A DNA stretch of 64,000 bases from Manihot esculenta. Its lineage: Eukaryota; Streptophyta; Magnoliopsida; Malpighiales; Euphorbiaceae. The notes beneath the pieces were generated by a model. The model worked only from the letters and a program-made list of their open reading frames with translations. It was not told the DNA's origin and searched no databases. How positions within the stretch are numbered: the stretch's first letter is position 1; every line of letters starts with the position of its first letter. Location: NCBI RefSeq assembly GCF_001659605.2, contig NC_035166.2, forward strand, positions 18,617,279 to 18,681,278, read 5' to 3'. Made by a program: the position numbers and the translations under genes. Positions 1 through 11,177 of this stretch are shown in pieces.

Positions 1-601
1 CAAATTCATCCTTGATGTGATTAGATGTGATGTGATGCATTCCATGATCCATATGATTTAAATGTTTTTTTCTATTATTCTGCTCACTGGGCTCTAGTAG
101 CTCACCCCTCTCCCATTTCCCCAGGATTGCAGGTACAGGGTAGACCAGGAGGTTTACAAGAGTAATGAAGTCTGGTTTATGTAATAGATAGTGTGGACAT
201 GATAAATGTATTAATGTTATGTAAAAGTACAGTTTCAGTCATGTAATGATATTGAGGATTAGATATTGTGCTTGACATTGTGTATGAGGTATCCCTTTTA
301 TTACATGATAAAAAATGTTTTATAATGTTCATGAAAGCCAACTCATCTCATGTTGTATCGCCCGTTGGGGCACTGATGAGATCCCACAGAGGGATCACGA
401 TTATGATTATGACTATGTACATGTATGTTTAGGTTGAGTTGGATGTTTGAAGGAAAAGTTTTAAATTTTTATGCATGTTGCTGATCATGTATGGGATTAT
501 ACAGGTTTACAGGTTATATGTTAGGCTTGCTACGGGTCCCGGCGGCCTTAAGCCGATCTGGATCCTAGCGCCGGTAGCGGTCCGATTTTCGGGTCGTTAC
601 A
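1..601 (+). repeat. 5' LTR of element A (3' portion only)
   Basis: This is the last 601 bases of the 5' LTR, matching 7697-8297 with no indel. It ends in TTACA directly before the primer binding site, as expected for the U5 end. The missing upstream part would contain U3, the promoter and the palindrome clusters seen in the 3' LTR. The interval holds no gene. Confidence 0.95.
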
Positions 602-604
602 GAA

Positions 605-616
605 TGGTATCAGAGC
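605..616 (+). other. Primer binding site, tRNA-Met type (element A)
   Basis: TGGTATCAGAGC lies three bases after the LTR end. It is complementary to the 3' end of plant initiator tRNA-Met, the usual primer of plant chromoviruses. The 617-871 stretch that follows is untranslated leader in which I see no other feature. Confidence 0.93.
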
Positions 617-871
617 CCTAGGTTCATAGGATCGGACCTAGAGTGTCGGGCTCATAGATGTTTTAGAAGGTCAAGCACAATAGGAAGATCATGTCCACTA
701 GGATAGGATGTGGAGTCCTGTCTTGTATGATGATGTGAAATGCCATGATTATATACATGTGCATTGATGCTATGAGATGAATGATGTATATGTGATGAGG
801 GTTCATGTGTGCCCACATGAACCATATGATGCTAATGTTTGTATGATGTGTACTGTTTTTTAGAAAACAGG

Positions 872-3800
872 ATGAGAGGAACCCGTCGATCGGCAAGATT
901 GACCGGAGTACCACCTGAGGATGAGGGCACGAGCGCCCGTCCTCCTACATTGCCTAGGGCAATGTCTTGTAGAGCCAACAGAGAAAGAGTGTCAAGGGAC
1001 CCTAGAAGGTCTTTTGATGCTAGCAGAAGGGGGACAGATAGAGGAGGAAGTTCGGCAGATGTGAGGGAGGTTATGGAAGAGGAGCAGAGGAGGGATGGGA
1101 ACCTGGATGTGAGCATGGAGGAAGAAGGGACAGGGGAGTCTCAGGGAGGCGTTCAGGCCTCGGGGTATGGTTTTCCACCCCACTATCCACCCTTCCCACA
1201 GGGTTCAGGGTATCCGATGGGAGGCACGTCGGATTATTCCAGCTTTAACCCCTACCCTACCTACATGCCTTATCCACCTTTCTATCCACCTTACACACAG
1301 TACCCAGCTTATCCACCCTCACCCTTCTATCCTAACCCGGCAAACCCCACCTCGGGGAATGCTGCACCCCCACCTCCACCACCTACAGAACCAACAGCCC
1401 CAGTTACTCAACCTCCTAGACCTAGCTCAGCTGGTGGGAGCAAGGTAAAGATGACAGATTACCTCAAGCTGGATGCTCCCAAATACAAGTCAGGGGATGA
1501 CCCCTTTGAGTACCTGAGAGTGGTGAAGACAATAACTGATGAGCTAGGGGCAAATGACAGCAGGGCCATTCAGATGGCAGGGTTCACTTTAAAGTGCAAG
1601 AAGGCACGGGAATGGTTCAAGTGTTATGTGGACCCGAGACTAGACGGTATGACATGAGAGGAATTCGCGAATGAGTTCGCTGAATGGGCTTTTCCAGATA
1701 GTTCCAGAGAACTGAAGATGATTGAGTTTGAGCAACTGAGGCAGTCAGAGCACATGGGTGTAGAGGAGTTCACGGATAAATTCTTGGAGCTATTGCCTTT
1801 TTCAGGGCAAGCTCTAGATACGGATACGAAGAAAGCCAAGAGATATGTTATGAAGCTGCATTCTAGGTACTCCTCGTTGATTCAGTCAGCTGAGAGAGAA
1901 AGTTTCCACACTGTGGAGGATATGGCTCGAAGGATGGAGGCGAGTGCTATAGTTGAGGGGTCAGTGAAGCAGTCAGTGACCCAGTCTTCAGGGGTTAAGA
2001 CCCCAGGCAGAGGAGGACCAGGTTTCTCTTCTCAGAGCTCAAGTAAGAAGAGGTGGGATAACACCACCAAGAAGCCGAAGAAGAATAAGTTTTGGAACAA
2101 GTTGAAATCCGGTCTGGGATTTGGCGGTGGCTCGAGCTCAGGCTCAGATGGTACAGAATGCCAGAGATGTGGAAGACCGCACAGGGGAGTGTGTCGAGCT
2201 GGGACTAATACATGTTTCAGATGTGGACAGGAGGGACACATAGCTTGGGAGTGTCCTAGAGCACCTTTTATGGGTCAGCCCCAGCAGACAGCTTTTGGTA
2301 GTGTGGCACAGCCAGCAGCTCCAGCCACAACTCAGGGCAGTGGCAAAGGTAGAGGGAGAGGGACAGCCTCTTCTTCTGGTTCCCGAGGTGAAGGTCCATC
2401 AGCTCCAGCCAGGATCTTCACCATGACTCAGCAGGAGGCTAACACATCCAACACCGTGGTGTCAGGTAATCTCGTCATTGGGTGTTCTGATGTGTATGCA
2501 TTAATGGACCCGGGTGCATCTCATTCATTTATTGCTCCGAGAGCCGTCGAGAGGTTGGGTATGATAGTCTCTGGGTTAGAGTGTCCCCTATGGGTCAGTG
2601 GACCCAAGTGTGACCCGTCAGTGGCAGTGTCAGTCTGCCAGTACAGTCCAGTTTTTGTTGAGGGAAGATGCCTCTCCGCCGACCTTGTGGTTCTGGATTT
2701 GACAGACTTTGACGTCATTCTAGGGATGGATTGGCTATCTACCCATGGTGCTACCTTGGACTGCAGAGACAAGGTAGTCAAGTTCAGAGATCAGGACGGG
2801 TCAGAGGTCGTGTTCAGAGGAGACAAGAGGGGCACACCTAGAGGTCTGATATCAGCTCTTCAGGCTCGTAGGTTGCTTAGGAAGGGATGTCAGGGGTACT
2901 TAGCTCATGTGAGAGAACTAGTCAGTCAGGTCAGGGAGCCAGCCTCAGTGCCAGTTGTCAGAGAGTTTCAGGATGTCTTTCCTGATGAGCTTCCAGGTTT
3001 ACCACCTGTTAGGGAGATAGAGTTCGAGATAGAGTTGGTGCCTGGAACTAGACCGATCTCTATCCCTCCCTACAGGATGGCCCCAGCCGAGTTGAAGGAG
3101 TTGAAAGAACAGTTGCAAGAGCTGGTAGAGAAGGGCTTCATCCGACAGAGTACCTCACCTTGGGGTGCTCCGGTCTTGTTTGTGAGGAAGAAGGATGGAT
3201 CCCTTAGACTTTGTATCGACTACAGGCAGTTGAACAAAGTCACTAGCAAGAATAGGTACCCTCTGCCAAGGATCGATGATCTATTCGACCAGCTAGCAGG
3301 AGCGGGTTGTTTCTCCAAAATAGATCTAAGATCGGGGTACCATCAGCTAAGGATAAGGGATGAAGATGTGCCGAAGACAGCTTTCAGGACCAGATATGGG
3401 CATTTTGAGTTCCTTGTGATGCCGTTCGGGTTAACCAACGCCCCTGCAGCATTCATGGATCTCATGAACAGAGTATTTAGCCAATACCTGGATCACTTTG
3501 TTATTGTCTTCATAGATGATATCTTAGTGTATTCTAGGAATGCAGAGGAGCATGCCCATCATCTAAGGTTGGTTCTGCAGACTTTGAGGGAACATGGGTT
3601 GTATGCCAAGTTCTCTAAGTGTGAATTCTGGCTGAGGAGCATTTCGTTCTTGGGGTATGTAGTGTCAGAGAATGGTATAGAGGTAGACCCCAAGAAGACA
3701 GAAACTGTGGCTAACTGGCCTAGACCCACTTCAGTGACGGAGATCAGGAGTTTCTTGGGTTTGGCAGGTTACTACAGGAGGTTCGTTCAGGACTTCTCAA

Positions 3801-5851
3801 AGATAGCAGCTCCTCTGACCAGACTAACCAGGAAGAATCAGAAGTTTCTGTGGACCGACCAGTGCGAGGAGAGTTTTGAAGAGTTTAAGAAGAGGTTGAC
3901 TTCAGCACCAGTTTTAGCTCTGCCATCCAGTGATGAAGACTTTACAGTCTTTTGTGATGCGTCCCGTTTGGGACTGGGTTGTGTACTAATGCAGAATGAG
4001 AGGGTGATCGCTTATGCTTGTAGGCAGCTGAAGAAGTATGAGTTGAATTACCCCACACATGACCTGGAGATGGCAGCAGTAATCTTTGCACTCAAGATGT
4101 GGAGGCACTACCTCTATGGGGTTAAATGTGAGATCTTCACGGATCATAAGAGCCTACAGTACATCTTGAGTCAAAGAGATTTGAACTTGAGACAGAGAAG
4201 ATGGGTGGAGCTGCTGAGTGACTATGATTGCAAGATTCAGTATCATCCGGGTAAGGCGAATGTTGTGGCAGACGCCTTAAGCCGGAAATCACTCGGTAGT
4301 TTATCCCACATATCGGCAGAGAGGAGGCCAGTAGTGAAGGAGTTTTACAAGCTCGTTGAGGAAGGTCTTCAGTTGGAGTTGTCTGGTACAGGTGCTTTGG
4401 TAGCCCAGATGAGAGTGGCACCCGTGTTTCTGGAGTAGGTGGCTCAGAAACAGCATGAGGACCCGGAGTTAGTGAAGATTGCCAGGACTGTTCAGTCAGG
4501 CAATGATAGTGAGTTCAGATTCGACAGCAAGGGGATCCTCCGCTATGGGAGCAGACTATGTGTACCAGATGACATTGGGCTAAAAGGAGACATTATGAGA
4601 GAGGCTCATAATGCAAGATACAGCATTCACCCCGAAGCCACCAAGATGTATCAAGATCTGAAGAAGGTTTATTGGTGGCCGGCTATGAAGAAAGAAGTGG
4701 CACAGTTTGTGTCAGCCTGCGAAGTGTGTCAGAGGGTGAAGCTGGAACATCAGAAGCCGGCTGGAATGCTTAACCCGCTACCTATTCCAGAGTGGAAATG
4801 GGAAAATATAGCTATGGACTTCGTAGTGGGGTTACCGGCGGCGTCCAACAGAGTGGACTCCATATGGGTGATTGTGGACAGACTCACCAAATCTGCTCAC
4901 TTCATTCCTGTCAGGAGTGGCTACTCTGTGGACAAGTTGGCGCAGGTATATGTGGACGAGATCGTCAGGCTACATAGGGTTCCTGTTTCGATAGTGTCAG
5001 ATAGAGGGCCCCAGTTCACCTCTAGATTTTGGCGGAGTCTGCAGAACGCCATGGGTACTAGGTTGGATTTTAGCACTGCTTTCCACCCACAGACGGACGG
5101 ACAGTCAGAAAGGACCATCCAGACCATAGAGGATATGCTCAGAATGTGTGTGCTGGACTTTGGCGGTTCTTGGAGGCAGCATCTACCTTTGGTGGAGTTT
5201 GCCTACAATAACAGCCATCATGCTAGCATTGGGATGGCTCCATATGAAGCTTTATATGGAAGGAAGTGCAGATCACCTGTTTGCTGGGAAGAGGTTGGAG
5301 AAAAGGCCTTGGTAGGGCCTGAGCTTGTAGAGATTACCAGCAGAGTAGTACCCATAATCAGAGAAAGGATCAAGACTGCTGCAAGCAGGCAGAAGAGTTA
5401 TGCAGACATCCGCAGAAGGCAGTTAGAATTTCAGGAGGGGGATCTGGTATTGCTCAAGGTGTCTCCTATGAAAGGGGTGGTTCGCTTTGGGAAGAAAGGT
5501 AAACTAGCCCCACGATACATCGGACCCTTTGAAGTCTTGCAAAAGATTGGAAATGTGTCGTACAAGCTAGATTTACCTGCTTCAATGGGAAGAATCCATT
5601 CGGTTTTCCATGTTTCAATGTTGAGGAAGTTTGCGTCAGATCCGAGCAAGGTTCTTAGTGAGCCTGATGTGGAGGTCCAAGAGGACCTCACCTATGTTGA
5701 ACAGCCAGTACGGATCATAGACACCCAGATCAGAAAGTTAAGAAACAAGGAAATCCCGATGGTGAAAGTCCTGTGGAACCACCACAATTTGGAGGAATGC
5801 ACTTGGGAGACACGGGAGTCTATGCTCCAGCAGTACCCTCATCTCTTTTAA
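872..5851 (+). pseudogene. gag-pol of element A, broken by two in-frame stop codons
   Basis: One reading frame runs from the ATG at 872, the same start context as the intact copy in element E, to the stop at 5849-5851. It is interrupted by TGA at 1655-1657 in the gag capsid region and TAG at 4436-4438 between RNase H and integrase. Domains in order: proline/tyrosine-rich gag N-terminus, capsid region, a C-X2-C-rich segment, a CCHC zinc knuckle ([14 protein letters not shown], 2213-2254), aspartic protease with DPGASHSF (catalytic Asp codon 2507), reverse transcriptase with FIDD (3509-3520), RNase H (first Asp codon 3956), integrase HHCC zinc finger (first His codon 4628) and DDE core with VSDRGPQF and [10 protein letters not shown], then a chromodomain in about the last 60 residues. 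Compared with E, both stops are single G-to-A or C-to-T changes. The product would act in virus-like particles and in nuclear integration, with the chromodomain directing it to chromatin. As it stands it cannot make a full polyprotein. Confidence 0.93.
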
Positions 5852-5946
5852 GGTTAGATCTCCTTGTGTTTATGTGCTTTGTATGTATGTTATGTTTCAT
5901 GCCATGCTATGTGCTAGTTGAGGAACATTCGGGGACGAATGTTCTT

Positions 5947-5959
5947 AAGGGGGGGAGAA
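5947..5959 (+). other. Polypurine tract of element A
   Basis: AAGGGGGGGAGAA lies directly upstream of the 3' LTR start at 5960. It would prime plus-strand DNA synthesis. The same tract, reverse-complemented, is at the equivalent place in element E. Confidence 0.93.
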
Positions 5960-6133
5960 TGTAATACCCGGCTAGACTCCGGTATCGGAATTCCTACCGT
6001 CCGGTGGAATCTCGAATGTCGAAAGCCTTTAGTAGGGTAGAAACATGTTTACATAAAATGTTTTAAGGTATTTCATGGTTTTAAGTAAAATGGAAATGAG
6101 GTTTTGCATTAAAACAACCTTGGAGGAAAACTC

Positions 6134-6266
6134 AGGTTCGGCCGCCGAACATGCATGCCTTCGGGAGCGCCTTTAGGCCCCCGAAAGCACAAGTGAGGGA
6201 AGGCCAGGTTCGGCAGCCGAACATGGCATGCATGCGGAGGCACATTCGGCCCCCGAACGTGGCCTG
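6134..6266 (+). repeat. Palindrome cluster 1 in LTR A, upstream of TATA
   Basis: Several copies of TTCGG-(C/G)-x-GCCGAA and decayed forms such as TTCGGCCCCCGAA lie in the 140 bases before the TATA box, which places them in U3. The same layout occurs in the LTRs of E and H. Confidence 0.85.
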
Positions 6267-6275
6267 GCCAGCCAC

Positions 6276-6283
6276 TATAAAAG
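6276..6283 (+). promoter_or_regulatory. TATA box in LTR A
   Basis: TATAAAAG in the context CCACTATAAAAGGGTCCC. The same context is in both LTRs of E, at an equivalent spot. It marks the likely U3/R boundary region. Confidence 0.75.
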
Positions 6284-6808
6284 GGTCCCTTAGCCGAAAA
6301 CGGGCGAGCTTTTCCCCATTTTTGGCCAAGGTGAGCTTTCCGCCGCCCCTCACCGATCTTTGATGTTTTTCCTCTAGATCTTTCAAGTTTTTCACTTGTT
6401 TTAACTTCGTTTTGAAGATTTGAGCTTTTGAGCAAAGTTTTGGAGCTTTGAGGTTTAAGAACTCGAATCTCTTCCAACTCCAAGTTTGGTCGCCTCTACT
6501 CTCGATCTTCAAGAGGTAAGAGTCGATCTCTAGCTTATATTATGTTTTAAGTAAGTTTTATGAAGTTCATGAGGGTAGAATGCATGTTTAGGTCATAGTT
6601 ATGTTTATGGGTTTTTGGTGTGATTTTTGAGCAATGTGAGTTGTTTGTGTGTTGTAGTTGGGGTTTTTGATGGTTTGATGCCCCTAGGAACTTGTATGTT
6701 TGCTTGTGTATGTTTGGGAATGTGGTAGAATAGGTTTATGCATGTTTGGATGAGATTGGAGGCACAAATGCATAAGGGAGCTGAGTTTCTGCCATTCTGG
6801 GAGAAACC

Positions 6809-7055
6809 AGGTTCGGCAGCCGAAGGAACTTTCGGCCGCCGAACGTGCTTGTGGAGGCAGCCTTCGGCTGCCAAAGCTTGCCCCCGAAAGGAGACTTTCG
6901 TCTCTGTCTGGGACTTTCGGCCGCCGAAGGTGCCGCCGAACATGCATGAGTTTCGCCTCTGTCTGGGAGTTTCGGCCGCCGAAGGTGCCGCCGAACCTGC
7001 CTGACTTTCGGCTCTGGAGGGACTTTCGGCCGTCGAACCTGCCGCCGAAAGTGCC
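6809..7055 (+). repeat. Palindrome cluster 2 in LTR A, downstream of TATA
   Basis: Dense copies of TTCGGCCGCCGAA and near forms, for example 6812-6824 (one change) and 6831-6843 (exact). This part of the LTR should be transcribed. The cluster recurs in E and H at the matching place. Confidence 0.88.
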
Positions 7056-7500
7056 CTGTCCAGCCCTTCCTTGCATGTTTTTCTATGATTATTCCATGAT
7101 GTTTTAGGGGGTTTTTGGGGAGTAGTTTAGAGTTATGTTCATGTATGTTTGGTCCCTCATTTGAGTCCACCTGTGTAGGTTCGGACCCGAGGAACCGAGG
7201 ACCCCAGCAGTGAGTCTGTTGCCCCAGTGTCTGGTCAGAGCTATCCAGAGGTGAGTGGAATAACCTATTATGTTTTAAAACAAATAATGTACTTTTTAGC
7301 ATGCTTCATGCATCATGAATGCCATGTGATGAATTAGGTTGCTTGCATTAGAATTCACGAATATGTTGCATTGCATATGTTAAATGTTGATGTGGATGAA
7401 TGTTGGATGATCCATAGCCCTCGATCTTTGATATGACGATGTGATATGTACGGTATGGAATGTAAGACCAGTGGGACCCATTCTACGTTCGCTGGCACTA

Positions 7501-7690
7501 TGTAAGGGAAAGACCAGGACCCATTCTACGTTCTGGCACAGTTGGACACTGTTATGTTATGATATGTAAGGGAAAGACCAGGACCCATTCTACGTTCTGG
7601 CACAGTTGGACACTGTTATGTTATGATATGTAAGGGAAAGACCAGGACCCATTCTACGTTCTGGCACAGTTGGACCATGTAGAGGGCTAT
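7501..7690 (+). repeat. 64-bp tandem repeat in LTR A, about three copies
   Basis: Units start at 7501, 7565 and 7629 with TGTAAGGGAAAGACCAGG. The last unit is incomplete. The core is homologous to the 56-bp repeat in the LTRs of E, so the array is an old feature of this LTR family whose copy number and unit length vary. Confidence 0.92.
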
Positions 7691-8297
7691 TGGTGACAAA
7701 TTCATCATTGATGTGATTAGATGTGATGTGATGCATTCCATGATCCATATGATTTAAATGTTTTTTTCTATTATTCTGCTCACTGGGCTCTAGTAGCTCA
7801 CCTCTCTCCCATTTCCCCAGGATTGCAGGTACAGGGTAGACCAGGAGGTTTACAAGAGTAATGAAGTCTGGTTTATGTAATAGATAGTGTGGACATGATA
7901 AATGTATTAATGTTATGTAAAAGTACAGTTTCAGTCATGTAATGATATTGAGGATTAGATATTGTGCTTGACATTGTGTATGAGGTATCCCTTTTATTAC
8001 ATGATAAAAAATGTTTTATAATGTTCATGAAAGCCAACTCATCTCATGTTGTATCGCCCGTTGGGGCACTGATGATATCCCACAGAGGGATCACGATTAT
8101 GATTATGACTATGTACATGTATGTTCAGGTTGAGTTGGATGTTTGAAGGAAAAGTTTTAAATTTTTATGCATGTTGCTGATCATGTATGGGATTATACAG
8201 GTTTACAGGTTATATGTTAGGCTTGCTACGGGTCCCGGCGGCCTTAAGCCGATCTGGATCCTAGCGCCGGTAGCGGTCCGATTTTCGGGTCGTTACA

Positions 8298-8915
8298 GTT
8301 TTAAGTCTGTAATTGCTTGGATTATTTAAACACAAGTAACTCTTAGTGTAAAAACTAAGGAAATTGCATGATCTAGCAATATCACCATGCGTTTGGGTAG
8401 CTAGAATTAGGTTTCTCTATTTCTTAATGCAATCGACAGTTGTTAGATGCCAAAGGCCCAAGGACGTTCCTTGGCAACTTGTTGATTAGTGATTAGTTAG
8501 AGAACGTTCCCTAATTAATTTATGTGTAAGGAGAGATATGGTGGTGAGAAGCGTCTTCCATCTCCATAACTAATTTATTGAATCAAACAAAGGAACCTAA
8601 GTATCAATGATCAATCCCAACAACTGAAGTGGATTCAATTTTTCAACTAGAGCCTTTCTCATATTTGAATTCCTTTACTTTAATTATTCACTTTACTTTA
8701 TTGCTTTCATTATTAGTGTAATTGAATCAATCTCAAAACCCCCCCCTTTTTATTTTGCTTTTAGTTTATTTATTTTCAGTTTATTTTCTTGGTCTTATTA
8801 AGGAAAATAAGTAAGTATCAATTCATTGTGGATTCGATCCTTTTGCCACTATCTGTAGTTGTAAAATTATTGATAACTAAAAAGGTTATTTTTTTCTGGT
8901 TTCGATAACCACTCA
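8298..8915 (+). repeat. 5' LTR of element B (3' part, cut by element A)
   Basis: Matches 12829-13446 over its full length. It contains three dyad-symmetric ACGT or CGT-centred sequences at 8458-8474, 8497-8514 and 8548-8558 that are conserved in the LTRs of D, F and G. The end is placed at CACTCA; an uncertainty of a few bases remains. Confidence 0.88.
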
Positions 8916-8924
8916 GTAAAAAAT

Positions 8925-8941
8925 TGGCGTCGTTGCCGGGG
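8925..8941 (+). other. Primer binding site, tRNA-Asp type (element B)
   Basis: TGGCGTCGTTGCCGGGG matches the complement of the plant tRNA-Asp(GUC) 3' end with one mismatch (GTC for GCC). This primer is usual for Athila-type elements and is exact in element F2. Confidence 0.88.
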
Positions 8942-8970
8942 AGTTGATTTAACTAATTTATTTTTCTTTC

Positions 8971-11090
8971 ATGACCAGATCTGAACGCAAGGAAACTCTA
9001 CCTTGCAATCCAAAAATCCATCGCACAATCAACCCGACTTTGGGAGCAAGTCACTGTCGAAGCTGCTGCTGTCCAAGAACAGCAACCTGCTGAAGCTGCT
9101 ATCCAAGGGACAACACATACTGAATCTGCCATAACAGAACCTAAAGTTGCTGTTCAAACAGAACCAGCAACATACACTACTGAAACAGAACCAGCAACTG
9201 AAGAAATAACACAGAACATTGCTGCATTTGTCCAAACAGCCGCTGAGATGGCTGAATTTCATGTGCAACCTGCTGCACCAGTCCAAAGACCTTCTGAACC
9301 TGCTATATATGCTGAAATTCAGCCATAAAATCCAGCCATAAGGGCACCAATACCAAGAGAAAGAACACTGAGAGAGTTGGCAGCCGCTTTTGAGCTCAAA
9401 ACAGGTTTGATACATCTACTACCTAAATTTAGAGGTTTGGAGAATGAAAATCCACATAAGCACTTGAAAGAATTTCACATTGTATGTTCATCCATGAGGC
9501 CGCAAGGCATATCTGAAGAGCATGTAAAACTGAGAGCATTCCCATTCTCACTTGATGATTATTCCAAAGGTTGGTTATTTTACTTACCACCTGGATCAAT
9601 CACTTCTTGGAATGGTATGGTTAGAGCTTTTCTGAACAAATATTTTCCAATTTCTAAAGCCATAGGCATAAGAAGAGAGATTAGTGGTATTAAGCAAAAA
9701 GAAACTAAGGATTTGTATAATTATTGGGAAAGATTTAAGAGATTGTGTACAAGCTGTCCTCAACATGACATTTTAGATAAATCACTCATAGAATTCTTCT
9801 ATGAAGGTTTGCTACCATTCGAAAGGAAATTCATTGATGTAGCATGTGGAGGTTCAATTGGAGATAGAACCCCTCAAGCAATCAGAGAGTTGATTTCAAC
9901 ACTTGCAGCATCATCTAGATAATATGGAGATAAAAAGCAATTGCAAAGAGGAGTCAATAAGGTAAGTACATCTGTTCTCACTTCTCAAATTTCTGAACTA
10001 ATCTCTGCTGTGAAAAGTCTTGTTATAGGTCAAGCTCAACAAGCTCAACAACTTCAGTGAGTAAGACCATGTGGGATATGTGCACATGTAGGACACCCAA
10101 CTGATCAATGTCCTACACTTCATGAGGATGACCAATAAGTAGATCCATGTTGGAGGGACCATCCGAACTTTAGCTATCTAGGGCTAACAACCACTAGAAC
10201 TATCAAAGAAGTCCAGCACCTCCAAGTTCCAATATGCACCTTGAGGAGATGATGAAGACATTAGCAAATTCTGTGCAAAGCCTCCAACAGCAAATGGGTC
10301 AAATAGCCACCTCAGTGAGCAAGCTTGAATCCCAAGGTAAGTTACCTTCCCAAACTGAAACTAATTCCAGGCAAAATGTAAGTGCAATCATGTTAAGAAG
10401 TGGGAAAGAGTTTCAAGATGTCAAGATTGATTATGGAAGTTCACAAGGGCAAAGACAAGCTACTGAAGAAAAACAGCCGAAAAACTGTTTATCCAAACAT
10501 ACTGGACAAACAGCACCAGTACACTAGCAGAATACAAATCAGCAAGTAAGTTTCAAGATTTCACCTCCCTTTTGAAAAAGGTTTGAAAAATCACAAAAAG
10601 AAAAAGAAGAAAGAGAGATCCTTGAGACCTTCAGGAAAGTGGAGATCAACATACCTTTTCTAGATGCTGTGAAAGATGAAGGAAGCCAAAGGGAGCCAAA
10701 ACTGAAAGCAAAAGTCTGCTACCTTCAGCAGATGGACTGTGACCAAACGCAGTTGAGCAGTGGACCGCCCGTCCCCCTTCTAAAAGATGAAGTCAAATCG
10801 CCCACACCAATGGAGCATGCAGAATTCAGTTCAGCCAGAAACCCAACGCAGATAGACCCTTATCTGCCCAATCAGAAGCTTCCCATGTAGCAACTTCCAG
10901 AATCTGAAGAGAATGGCTTTTATGAACAAATCTTCCATGTCCAAACTGATGAACCATGGCATGTAGACAAAATAAAGAAGAGTGCAAGACATGATGTTTG
11001 GGATGATCCATACCTGAAATCATACTATGAAGGGTTGACAGTGCAAAAAGTGGATTTAGTTCCACTAAATCATCCTCCTCAGTTTGCTTA
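8971..11090 (+). pseudogene. Decayed gag with remnants of pol of element B
   Basis: The ATG at 8971 (MTRSERKETL) matches the gag start of G and J but runs out of frame. The capsid domain is readable at about 9389-9922 (FELKTGLIHLLPKFRGLEN onward). A zinc knuckle CGICAHVGHPTDQC follows near 10074, then a tail frame 10234-10527. From about 10636 a fragment similar to the segment before protease in J (EINIPFLDAVK) appears. It is followed directly by a short match to the region before J's integrase (FYEQIFHVQTDEPW) and to the integrase C-terminus (YLKSYYEGLTVQ). Everything between those two ends in J is missing. Frameshifts and stops run throughout, so no functional product is expected. Confidence 0.85.
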
Positions 11091-11143
11091 GTGTTTCGCA
11101 CCACACAAACCATACCAGGGGAGTACTCAGTTTCCTTCCAATA

Positions 11144-11177
11144 CATTGAGGACAATGCATGAAATAGGTGTGGGGGT
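11144..11177 (+). other. Hairpin plus polypurine-like module 1 (element B)
   Basis: A stem-loop CATTG-AGGA-CAATG (11144-11157) is followed after eight bases by AGGTGTGGGGGT (11166-11177). The module repeats at 12027-12066 next to the LTR, with a different stem but the same AGGA loop and same purine tract. It also appears in J and F2 at the equivalent place just after the coding region. Confidence 0.8.

Larger units (their letters stand above)
1..8297 (+). mobile_element. Element A: Tekay/Del-like Ty3/Gypsy chromovirus, left end cut by window
   Basis: The order is partial 5' LTR, tRNA-Met primer site, gag-pol, polypurine tract, 3' LTR. The 601 bases of 5' LTR align without gaps to the last 601 bases of the 3' LTR; by eye I count about four substitutions. 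The base order 3' of the element (GTTTTAAGTCTG) continues the LTR of element B, whose intact copy reads the same at 12829, so A inserted into B's 5' LTR. The expected five-base duplication would be GTTTT (8298-8302), but its partner lies left of the window. Assignment to the Tekay/Del group rests on the long LTR (2338 bp), single gag-pol frame, C-terminal chromodomain and TGGTATCAGAGC primer site. Confidence 0.93.
5960..8297 (+). repeat. 3' LTR of element A (2338 bp)
   Basis: Begins TGTAATACCC and ends GTTACA, next to the polypurine tract on the left and B's LTR on the right. It holds a TATA box (6276-6283), two clusters of TTCGGCGGCCGAA-type palindromes, a 64-bp tandem repeat (7501-7690), and a 3' part matching the 5' LTR. 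Short open frames here are palindrome-driven and not genes. Confidence 0.95.

Noticed and set aside
6109..7302. Overlapping open frames of 60-190 codons on both strands in LTR A, and their equivalents near 19404-19734 and 27009-27329
   Set aside because: They exist because TTCGGCGGCCGAA palindromes contain no stop codon in any frame. Their translations (RRPK, SAAE and FGGR runs) simply mirror the repeat.
7501..7690. CRISPR-like array
   Set aside because: The 64-bp units are directly joined with no unique spacers; this is a tandem repeat in an LTR.
8925..8941. tRNA-Asp gene fragment (also 36849-36865, 46516-46532, 62699-62715)
   Set aside because: Only the 17 bases complementary to the tRNA 3' end are present, always a few bases from an LTR end, so these are primer binding sites.
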